Assembly: GCF_027244095.1 (NCBI RefSeq)
Contig: NC_069669.1
Span: 23,029,501-23,093,500, forward strand
Reading direction: 5' to 3'
Length of the DNA stretch: 64,000 nt
From: Hemicordylus capensis
Lineage: Eukaryota; Chordata; Lepidosauria; Squamata; Cordylidae
Position 1 is the stretch's first letter. Each line of letters starts with the position of its first letter. The notes under the pieces were generated by a model. That model was not told the origin of the DNA. It saw only the letters and a program-made list of their open reading frames with translations, and did not search any database. Of this stretch, positions 33,033-45,000 are shown in pieces. The translations under genes were made by a program, and so were the position numbers.

Positions 33033-36000
33033 CTGATGAGGAGAATTATTCAAAGTAGTCCCACTAAAATTAAAAGGACAAATTGGGCATTGTCTTCTGT
33101 GGCATTGTCTTCTGTGTCAGATTACGGGACTGCTTTGTGTTTTCCTCATGTCACCCTGTAGGTTTTACGGTAATTTTTATTTACAGTCTTTCCACCCTTG
33201 CTGGCCTTCCTAACCATGCCCGGGGCTATGTGCATGCCAGCACTGCTTGAGGGCAGCACCACCGGTGCCCTTAGATAGCTGGGAGGAAGACCGCTGATTC
33301 AGGAAGTAGCGTTGAGCAGCAGAGGAGCAGGTGTGCAGCTAATCTCCTCTGTTTAAAGGGGCCAGGGATGTTTTCCGAATCGCATGTCAATATCACGATT
33401 CATGCACATTGCTAATCCACTGCAGGGTGTGTAAATGAAAGTGTGCCCACAGTAGAATCCTGACCATGGAGATCATAGCTGACTAAGATAAAGAAGGTTG
33501 GACCTGGGGTGCTTGGGCAGCTTCCAAACTACAGGAAAATACAAAAACCCTCATAACATCAATTATCAAAATTGCCAACATAAAACAGAGCCCGCATGCT
33601 ATTTACACCAGATGATATGACTATGATTACAAAATATTTGTTTTCCACTGATATGAGCATAACCTTTTGACACTGGGCAAGACTAGACTGACATTTGAGA
33701 TAACTATTAAAAATGCATTTTTGAAATGTTAATGCTGATGATTTGACCCCCATGTGCATGACAAATACGGTATAACACTGATGCAAGCTAACAAAGCAAT
33801 TGCTGCCTTGACATTTCTAAAACTCTCCCAAGAGGCAAGAAATGAACTAACTCTGGTGCATTAAACCTGGCTGTAAGTCCTCTGCATGCTTCAGGTTTGG
33901 GGGTGTGAACTAAAATTATATGGACAGCTGAGCAAAATAAACTACTTGTTTGGCACAGACCCCCCCACTTTCATTTCCCTTCTCTGCTTTGTCCTCTTCA
34001 GCGGAAGATCTGTAGGAAAATCAGCAACACGTAGAGTAGGTTTTAGAGTGCAGAAGTGAAAAGCATTGATTAGGATAGGAGTTCTCAACAGCGGGTACTA
34101 GGACAACTTGAACGGTTCCCAGGGGTTACTCGGAGCCTTCCTGCCTCCCCACACTGCAGCCACACAACTTGTTCCCCATCTGAGGATTGCTGGCTTGAAG
34201 CCGATGCATCCTCAGTGATGCGTCTGCTGCAAGCTTCAGAAAATTAGCACTGAGTGCTCCTGTTGGAAATTAATGGGACAAGTTTATTTGTCCCATTAAT
34301 TTCACTAAGTCTGCTTATTAGTAACCAGTGTGGATGTGAGCCCAGTGGAGACAAGCGACTCCAGTCACTAGCTCACATCCTCACTAAGTTACTGGTAATA
34401 ACCAGTCTCATTGAAAGTAGTGGGACAAGTTTACTTGCCCTATTAATTTCAATGCGGGTACTGTGGGAGAAATCAACTAGGGTTGGTTATAGGCAGAGGC
34501 AGCACCGTTCCATCAGATTCAAAGCTTTATTGATCACGGTACCGGGTCTCCCATCAATCACCAGGGAGAGAGAAGCAGAGCCCCACAAAATGGTGGTTAC
34601 AGATTATATACCAAAGCCTTATCAGTTATGCAAATGCATTTGGTCAGAATGAGTACCTGTACATTGTACATCTTCAGACAGCATTGACCAATCATGGTAC
34701 TCTAGGCTAGATACATTTCTATAGCTACTGCGCGTGTCCAAGCCACAGAGAGGCTATTGTTTTGAACTCACAGAATCTTTCCCAAATACCACACAGAGAG
34801 TAAAACTTTGGTTCATTTCTCCATCTTGGATTTTGCTCTTCCATCTTAGATTTTCTACAACATTACCCATGGGTAACTTAGTCAGGCTGTCAGCCAGTGG
34901 GTGGAGAAGCCCATCACATAATTAACATTTACGCTTGCGCGCGCAAGAAAATTTGGGTTGGAGAGATTAGGATAAGAGATACAACTTATCATGCAGAAAT
35001 ATATTTTATTTTTAGGTACATTTTATAATGTTACAGTATTTTCTTGTGTTTCTATATCACATTTGGGACATAAATCTTATTTTGGTTTTCATGGAGTGCA
35101 TGTGTCTGAACTTCTTGGAAGAAAGGGGCAAAAAAAAATAAAGAATATCCATAGGGGAAAGAAAAGTGATGGAGACAGAAAAGGGATCAACCCTTCGCAA
35201 CTGTGGTGGCTGCCATACCCTGTGGCATTGTGATGTCACAATATACCCCACCCTCCAATAGCTGGAGGATCAAAAAGACAAATGCATTATTATTTCCAGT
35301 GCACTTAAGCAAACCTTTTACCTTCGCTTTTCACGGTGTTCACCAATTTCTCTTCCTTCTTGTGAGATGCTATTTTTCTGCATCACATTCAGAACTTCCT
35401 TAACAAGAACATCCATTCTGGAGTTAGTATTCTCTTCTTCCTGATTTAGAACAGCATTAACATTTCCACTCTAGGGTAAAAAGAATACATAGATCTATTT
35501 CTAAATAAATGGCTTGGCTGGAAACATAAAATTAGCCCTAACTGAGATGTCGTAGCAATTCCTACAGAACAGACGTGTTCTACAGCAACCTCGCCTGCTG
35601 CAGCTGTGGATGGCTCTGGATAGAAGAAATTGTCACCTACAGCTGTCTACTCTGCTGAATAAAGATGCGGCCACATTTCATTAAGACACATTTGTTGTGG
35701 AGGTAGTCCACAACTGGAGTCCAGGAGGTAGACCCCTCCCATGGCATAACCTGAGCAAACTCTTATTGGTTGGCCCTGTCTCTGAGCAAGTGGAGGGATC
35801 TACCCACCAACTACCCACATTGGCCACTGTGGCTAGGATGATGGGAGTGGACAGCTGGAGGTTGTTGCCAAAACTGTGCAGCCCTGCCCTAAGGGGAAGA
35901 GCTTCCCGCAGGGAGTGCTCACATGTAGTCACCCACCCAAATGCAAACCAGGGCAGACCCTGCTTAGCAAAGGGGAGCATTCATGCTCACGACCACGAGA

Positions 36001-39000
36001 CACCTTGGTGGCACATGGCTAAACTCGTACCATCTGCTTCTGGATGCTGGCTAATGACCAGGCACTCCAGCTGCTTGAGGGAGAGGAAATGGCGAAGTCT
36101 GATTCTTCACTTTCCAAGCTTTCGGAAACCGTTGTGGTCACATGAGGCGGCCCTGAGCCATGCTCCTTGGAGGTTTCTCTCCCCTGGTAGCTTGCTGGTG
36201 CTGGGCATCTGTAGCCACCTGGAGGCGCAGGGGAGCTACATACCATGGGCTGCTCCCACGGCTCTGCTGTAAGAGTGTCCAGTATTGGCAGGCTGCTGCC
36301 GGGATCCTCCACTGCATCACCGTCTCCTGATTCAGTCAAAGAGAGCAGGGGGTTTAAAAGGTGGTGTGCATTTTGATTCTCTAAACTGCTGTCTACATTC
36401 ATAACCAAACTGGTCGGTGTGTCTTGGTCCATCCCTTGGCAAACGTGATACAGAAAAGACGATCCACACACGATCACAGGAATGTGCTGACCCTCTTGGA
36501 GACACGGCATAAGCTCAGGGCATTTACCTTCTGCAGCAATTGGTGAAGGTGGGCCTGAAAAGGGACCGCGTAAATTATCCAGACTCCAACAACCCAAGCT
36601 GTTTGGTTTCCATTCAGTGGTTCCAGGATTGTACCCATGTTGAAGCTTTTGGAAGCGGACCCTGTGACTTTCTGGGAGTCCTTTTATCACTGAATCACAC
36701 ATTTCTTGCTCCAGCTTTTGAGAATTTTCTACAAGCGTCCTTTTCTGATCAACTGGGTTACACACTTTCCTATCTTGCCCTTTAAGAATTGTGTACTCAG
36801 AAGTGTGGTGCCTCCCATTCTTTTCTCTGGCTGTTGAACGGTGGGTATGTATCACTTCAGCTCTTGATTTTGCAGAATGCCCATCTATATTATATCCATT
36901 AGCCCCTGGAATATTTCTGGAGCTCAGACTTGCCCGTGTGCTCAAAAACGTGCTAGGCCTGCTTCTTGAAACCATCCTGACAGACCTAGGAGATGACTTT
37001 TCTGCCTTGATTCCAGCTGGTTTACAGGAAAGGCCAGCAGAGTTTTCTGCATTTTTCTGGGAGGCTGAGATGTTCTTCCCCTTCATGTTTGGCTTCGTTT
37101 CTTGGTTTTGAGACACAGCAGAAGAGGTGCAGGAGAAAGAGCTGCTCTTTTTGAGTATACCTTTCCGACATACTTCATTTTGCCCAGTGTGTGGATATGG
37201 AGCTATAGAATTGAGTGAGTGTATGTCGCAGGATTTGAGGAAAGTTTTGGAAAATGCTTCCTTAGGTTTATGAGAGTTCCTGGAAGTGTCTGATGAAATT
37301 TCAGTTGGTCTTTTTATATCTTTTGAATGTTGTTCTTTCCTGCTTTTATTTAACTCTGAAAGATACCAAAAGATAAAGCATTTTTAAATTTCAACAGCCT
37401 TAGCATGTTGTTTAGACATGAAGACTGAATTGTATGTAAACGTATCATACAGAGAGAGAGAGAGAGAGATGAAAGCAAACTGCAAAAGATCATTAGGAAG
37501 AGCTAAAGCCCTAAATGGCTTGGGACATAGGGACATAGGAAACTGCTTTATGGGTCTGACCAAAGTCAGACCCTGGGTCCATCTAGCTCAGTAATGTCTA
37601 CACTGACTGGCAGCAGCTCTCCAAGGTTTCAGGAGATGCTGCCAGGGAGTGAACCTGGGGCCTTCTGCATGCAAAACAGATGCTCTCCCTCTGAGCAATG
37701 GCTCCGTCCCCTCGGGGGAATATCTTACAGCAGACCATGCTCAATGTCACCCACCCAAATGCAAACCACAGCAGACCCTACTTGGCAAAGGAACCCATCC
37801 ATGCTCACTACTCCAAGACCAGTTCTCCCCCACCAGAGACCAGGGCACTTGAAAGACCGCCTCATTCCCCATGTGCAGTGATCAGCCTCCCCTCCCTCTT
37901 AAAGAGTTAACAGGGAGTGAACCCTTGTCTAGACTGACAGGATGGTGAACTCCAGGGCAGCCAATCAGTACACCAGGTGGGTGGGGACTAGAGAGTGGTT
38001 GCTGGGAATTCTGGGAAGAAGAAGGGTGGTTTTTGTTGGAGAGAAGTGTGTGCAGAAAGGCTTAGTGAAAGGCATGGAGTTTTTGCTCCCTCATGGTCAA
38101 AGCCAGCATGGAGGTTTCTCACATGGAATAACTGCAGATCCTTGAGAGACAGAATTGCAGGAAGCTTGATTCTCATCAGGTGTGGGGTGAGTTTTCAAGG
38201 AAAAGGGGATTCAGCATAGGGAACACTTAGTCAGATTTTGCATTAGAAACTTATATTTCTTTGTGTGTGTGCTTTACATATTCCTGATATTGTTCTATTA
38301 TTGCTTACCTGCAATGTAATTAAAATAAGATACACTAGCCTACACTCAACCCACCGAAGGCGTTGCAAAAGACTCTCTAAACTTAAGCATGCCTAAATGC
38401 GGACTTGAACTGAAGCCTGACAACCTATTTTGTAACCTACTAAGTAATTGTGAGTGCATTTTAGACCTTAAAGCCCCAGACGAAAGCAGTCTGTAGTAAC
38501 TGAATAAAACTGGGTTGTTGTTTTTTTCTTTTTTTTTTTTCTTTTTACAAGCTTCTGAGCTGCTTTTTAACTCAAGGAAAAAGGGAGGGCGGAAGGGGGA
38601 TTTCTCTGGTGTAAAAGCGTCTTCAAACACTCAGCAATCGGTTTTCTCATCACGTGTAAGCCTACACGTGGAAGGTGTTTGTCTTTATCCAATAGCAAAA
38701 TAGAGAGTTTTCCCTGGGGTTCCACCCGAGGCCAGGGAGGTTCAAGCTCTGTCGATAAGAGGCGGGTGGCAGCATTTTAATTCTACCGGAAATATAGATG
38801 AGTTTTAGGAGAAGCCTAAGCAGGCAGCTCGCCAGGGATGATTCAGCATCCTCCCCCTCCCCACCGCTGCCATGTGAGCTGCTCTAAGACAAAGGCTTTA
38901 AGCTGCTACAACATGCCTCTACCCACCACATGAGAATATTCAGAGAGGCTCTCCTCTGGGTCCCTTTGCCAGTGGAGGCATGTAGGAAGTCATGGTGAGA

Positions 39001-42000
39001 GAGGACCATCTCAGTGACTGCCCCTGCCCTGTGGAATGCCCTCTCCCAAGAGACTAGACTGCCCCTCTCTCTGCAGGGGTTTCTTTGGCTGGCCTGAACC
39101 CATCTTATTTGATAATGTCCTTCCTATTGCTGATTTCCAGCAAATTGTTTTTTGTTTTAAATCTGTTTGTAAGCCACCTTGAATGTTTCAAACAGAAAGT
39201 GGGATATAAAATTTTAAAATAAAGGAATAAAATTACTCAGTAAGGAGAAGGAAAGAGAGCTGGTCTTGTGGTAGTGGATTCTGCTAAACAGAATCCACCT
39301 TGGTTTGCATTTGGATGGGTGACTACAGGTGAGTGCTGTAACATATGCCCCTTTGTGGATGGGGCTATAGCTCAGCAGAAGAGCATCTGCATACTTGCAT
39401 GCAGAAGGACCCAGGTTCTCTCCCTGGCAGCATCTCCAAGATAGGGCTGGGAGAGACTCCTGCCTGCAACCCTGGAGAAGCCGCTGCCAGTCAATGTAGA
39501 CAACCCTGAGCTAGATGGACCGGTGGTCTGATTCGGTATAAAGCAGCTTCCTTTGTTCCTATGACAGCTGGCAATGAATGCATAACTTTGCTTCTCTTTT
39601 TTAAGAAAGATGTCCTAGGATTTAGAACTATGTTTAAAATGAGCAACTTACTTTTTCTGCTGTTTTTTTCTGAATGCTTTTGATGAACTTCAGCACTGGA
39701 TTCTTCATTATATTCCTGTATACTGTTGAACACAATTCAGCAGAGAGATCAATGATAGAAAAATTACTATCTTTCTGTCATATTATACAGATTCTTCTTA
39801 CGAATTTTCTAAATACAACTTTTCTCTTATAATTATGGAAACATAAAATAGTGTGGTTTTTTTTGGGGGGTGACCCACAAAGATCCCTGCTAAGTGGACA
39901 AAAAAGGCACCTTTCAAAGTGGTGTGTGGCTCTCTTATATGAAGCAGCAGGGAGGGTGGGACACCAAAAGAGGATTACCAGAGGCTGCAAGGAGGAAAAG
40001 GAGGGATATGGGGATGGTGGCATGGAAAGAGAAACAGGAGGGTTCAGAAGCATGCATTCTCACGGGGACAGGAAGGATCAGAGGACATGCATAGGAACAT
40101 AGGAAACTGCCATATACTGAGTCAGACCATTGGTCTGTCTAGCTCAGTATTGTCTTCACAGACTGGCAGCGGCTTCTCCAAGGCAGGAATTGCAATTGCA
40201 GGCAGGAATCTCGCTCAGCCCTATCTTGGAGATGCTGCCAGGAAGGGAACTTACCTTCCGCTCTTCCCAGAGCGGCTTCATCCCCTGAGGGGAATATCAT
40301 GCAGTATAAGGAGTCCCGAGAAAGTCCATTAGTCAGTATCCAATTTGGCCCAATTTCTTTACAAAATGGCAAATTGCCACAATGTCCTTAAGCTTTCATA
40401 CCTCTTAGCTTCATCCATGTGGGAATTGGTGGAGGAAAGACGTTGCTGGCTGCTGCTGCTGCTATGAATGTTCTGCCCTGGATGGTTTGAGCACTGAATG
40501 GCTTGAGCAGCAATTCTCGCTGGAGATGAAGCGCGTTCTTGTGTTCCCAGTTCTTCTGGAGAGATTTCAGAGGTCTGGAGAACAAATTAATGGAAATGCT
40601 TTAAAAAGAAACCCTTTATCAGTCATAGTTCACAAAGGGCACAGTCTCATGATAATCTGGGCTGCTGGGAATGTGGGACGCCTAGATCCGAGGGGCATGC
40701 CCATTCATGAGAACCCAGAAAGGTAGGACTCACAGTAGCACCTGGCCACAGTGATCTAGGATTAGCTTTGGGGTGGCTGCTCTGGGGTCAACGAGGACTG
40801 GGCACACCTGCAAGCCCGCGATTTCCAGGTCCTCACCACACACACACTGGGGAGTGGGCGTGCCACTTGGATCCAGGATTCCCACGTTCCTGCCAGCCCA
40901 GACCATTGTGAGAACATGCCCCAAGGTGCTCCTTTGATATGCATTATTTATTTATTTTTAAATTTTTTCATACCGCCTCCTCCAAAGACTCTAGGCAGTA
41001 AACAACAACAATACCAATACCAATTTAAAAATAACAAGGAAAGAAAGGGCAACCGCCTGGCGAAAGAGGTGGGTCTTAAGGAGGGCCTTAAAAGCAGCCA
41101 GGGAGGGGGCTGAACGAACTGGGGGGCCGGGGGTAGAAAGAGTGCTCCAAAGAAGAGGGGTGGCCAAATCCACTTTTAACTTCGAGATAAAGCAACCATG
41201 ATGGAAATTATTACTGCTAGATACTGTTGGCAGAAAGCCTGTTTATCACAGTGGCTAATGAAGAACACTGAAGAGTGGTGACAGATTGAGGGGAGATGTT
41301 CAGCAGCCTCATTAGTGAGTAAAGTAGTGTGTTTGGATACATACAGCGGCCACAATTAGCTTGGAAGCGGATGAAATGAGTCTCCGTACTTCTTCTGGGG
41401 ACAGACAAGGGGTAGCAATGGTATGGAGCCCAGGAAGATGAGTGCTCACTTGCTTTTTTCGCCTAATGAAAGAGGAAGGTGCATTTAATTAGTCCCCAAT
41501 GAATCACATTTACTGCAAGGAAAAGTTTCCAAAGGAGAGGGAGCACAGAAAGACAATCTCTGACAAGAGTCACAGTTGTATATCTGTTATCGAAATGAAA
41601 AGGCCAGCGCAATTAGCCATTATGCTGGAAAGGTAGCAGAATAAAGACTTGGGTCTCCAGCCCTAGGATACAGTCCTGGTCCGGTACTTTAGGCAACACT
41701 GGTTCTCTCACCTGCCCTTATAGTGGGATAAGCTATGCCAGGGATTTTCCGCTGGGGAGATATGCAGCCCCCTGGGGTTCCTTTGAAGCCTCACATGGCT
41801 ACACAGTGCCCAAGTTCTGGCACACCAGGGCCGTGGCTCCAACTGGAGGGGTCTTCTCACAAGCCAAAAACAACTCTTCCTCTCCAGGAGGAGGAGGAGG
41901 AGGAGGGTCAGGCAGCAGCCCTCCCTCCTCCCCTTCTGCTTGTGACAGGCTGTCTGCATGTCACAGCACGGCATGGCCACGAAGCTCCAGAGCATGGGAA

Positions 42001-45000
42001 GAGGAAAGAAGCCGCAGCATCGAGTCAGGGGCTTTTCTCTTTGCTGGATTCCAGGGCTCCTTGGAGGAGGAGCAGAATATAAACAAATAAATGAATTTCT
42101 GGACTGGACCAATATAATTCAGGACAAAAGAGAGACCAACAGTCTGATTCAGAATAAAAGGTAGCTCAGCACATTAATTAAACATGCTTTCTTTAGTATA
42201 CTAAACTGCGACTGTTTCAGGAATTGAATGGTTTGACATTGATCACGGAAGTGCCCTGGTCTCACAGCTCACTAGCAATGAAGGAAGGAGGCAAGGCTTT
42301 GAGAGAAGTGGTGTAGAGTAGTGGCTAACGAGCTAATCAAAAATCAATTATTCTTCATTAATGGAAAGGTTAATTAAGGAGAAGTACTTCAGACACTCAA
42401 AAGCACTATACAAGTGCTACATACAAGTATTAGAGATTTCTGCTAAGCTGCATTACCTCATTACCAATACACTTTACCTTTTTTTATGCTTAACTTTGCC
42501 TTCATTTGTTCTGACAGGTACATAATCCTACAAAGAGAGAGACTCTAATCACTGTGGTGACAGTTCAAGTGAACAGTAAAGAGCTCCAAAATGGTATCTC
42601 CAAAATGAGTTGATGGCAAATGAGATTTAATGTAACCAAATGTAAAGTGATGCACATTTGAGGCGGGGGCTCTCTATTTCACGTATACACTGATGGGATC
42701 TGAATGCTGGTGACTAACCAGGGTTTTGGAGGATAACTTAGTGAAAACATTAGCTCTGTGCATGATCTCTGTAAAAAAAGAAGCAGCAAATTCCATGCTA
42801 TGGGTCACTAGGAAAGAGACTGAAAATAAATGCCAGTATCATAATACCTATAGTGTAGCTACATTTGGAGTACTGTGCGCAGTTTTAGTTGACCCATACA
42901 CAAAAAGAGATACCATAGGACTGGATTCACACAATAACCTGGTTAAAAAGCTAATCAGGATTACTGAGCTCAGGCGAGCAAAATGTATGAATGTGGAATT
43001 TCAGGGCAATCCTGGTCAAACCACTCTGGTTAACCAGCCTTTAACCAGGATAGCTAACCAGGATTCAATCCAGTTTATCTGTCCCGGTCAACTGCTGATT
43101 CAGTCCTAGTTATCCTGAGTTATCCTGACCACGATTCAGTCCTAGTTATCCTGACCACGATTGCCCTGAAATTCTACATTCACACAATAAGCTCCGCAGA
43201 GCTCAGTAACCCTTTTTAAATTTTTAACCAAGATCCTTGTGATTGTGTGAATGCAGCCTAGATCTGGGACAAGGTGCTGAAAAGGGCAACCCAACCAACC
43301 GGGGGGGTGAAGCACCTTCCCTGGTATTATGCATAAAATAAGAGGTTAAAGCACAAATAACGATAGCTGTAAGCATTACCTGTGCCATCTTTCTGATAAG
43401 CTTTTCCAAATCCTTTTGCTTTTCTAAGCTCTTCTGGACTTTTCTGTTACATTCTTTAGCGTTGCCCACATATGCACGCAAGGATGCTTCCAATTTAATT
43501 TTGGCAAAATCGTGCTCCAGCTGCTGCTTCTCCTTCTGCTCAAATGTGCAGGGTGCCGAAAGAAAATGAAAGACAAGGTTGCCTGCAAAAACGTATTCAG
43601 AGTAGCTGCTGCTGCACCACCGTCACAGCCCCGCTACATGGTACAAGCTGACCCAAGCGGTCATCAGCACAGCAGCAGCAGCACAACAGGGTCAAGGTTG
43701 CTGCAGTGGCAGCCATCTCAGTGCCAGAGGGCACCAAGGGCAAAGCAAAGACAGAACAGGCCACAGGCCACTTGGAGGGTTCTGCTGCTGCTGGTGGAAG
43801 TTTTTCACACTTCCAACAGCAGCTTTTAAACTCTCATCTCCTCCGGAATGGAGCGGGTGCGTTCATATATCAACCAGATTTTACCCTGAAGTCCCTGCGA
43901 GGTTTTCCACAGCGTGTTACGAGTATAGCCTGATTTAGATCAGGGGTTTAAAAAAAAATCCACTATTTGCATCAGTGTTTTGGGACAGCTTCGAGTCCGC
44001 AGTAAAGCCTACCAGTAAACTCGTGGTAAAGCCTGTGTGTAAACGTCCTTGCTGCTGCAACATTTAGCTGTTCTGGAGGCTTATCTAACTTTAGTTATTT
44101 TTAAGCATCTAGACTAAGATGCACAAATCTCGGCTAAGATAACGTCTCATGACTAAGTAGCACTGAAATCAATGAAACCAGTTAGTTCCTCTTAAGATAT
44201 CCGAACACGTCTACCTATTCTACTGTGCCAAGCTTTGGCAGACCACCTGAAGTGGTGCAGTGGGGAAATGCTTGACTAACAAGCAGAAGGCGGCCAGTTC
44301 AAATCCCCACTAAACACCGATATTGGGCAGCAGCAATATAGGAAGATGCTGAAAGGCCTCATCTCAGACTGCGCGGGAGGAGGCAACAATCAGGAGTCAA
44401 AATTGACTTGATGGCACACTCTACCTTTACCTTTAAGTTTTGGCAGGTGAGGAAATGTGTCTGTGAAGAACTCAGCGCTTCACACTGCTCTACACAGGAT
44501 TCTGAAACTGACACACATGGCAGCAAATACATACTATGGACAAACTTGAGCTTTCAGTCTCATCTCCAAGGACTCCAGATGAATCAAAGGATTCTTCTTT
44601 TCTTTTCACATCAACGTAATATTTTCTAGGATGGGGGGAAACCACGCATTTAAAAGGTAAGTAGACTTTTGCAATGTACATTTATAACTCTTAACCATAA
44701 GAGGTGTGCTTGGTGTTTTAAGCAGAAGCCCTACTAGTCACCCTGAGCAGGCTCCTCATGTGAGAGGAGGAGGAGGAGGAGGAGGAGGAGGTCCTTTAGG
44801 GCCCGGGGTTCTGAACCTTGGCTGGGCCCCCTGATGTGGCTGGAATACAACTCCCATCATTACCAGCCATGGAAGGCAGATAGGAATTGTAGTCCCAACA
44901 GTATCGGGGGATCCAAGGTTGGGAAGCCCTGGGTACAAGATTAACAAGGCAAATTAATCCCAAGTAAATTCGACGTTTTAATGGCTTCTTAATTTATGTG

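Noticed and set aside
36019-36021. TAG as the true stop of gene X
   Set aside because: A donor lies just before it, and the exons at 35.3 and 33.0 kb continue in exact phase to a better C terminus.
40388-40585. Alternative frame beginning MFSRPLKSLQKNWEHK in gene X
   Set aside because: It does not join either neighbouring exon in phase; the TSEISPEELG frame does.
41708-42112. 134-codon minus frame over the 40-bp gene X exon
   Set aside because: Different frame from the gene, low complexity, contains a GAG/CTC run.
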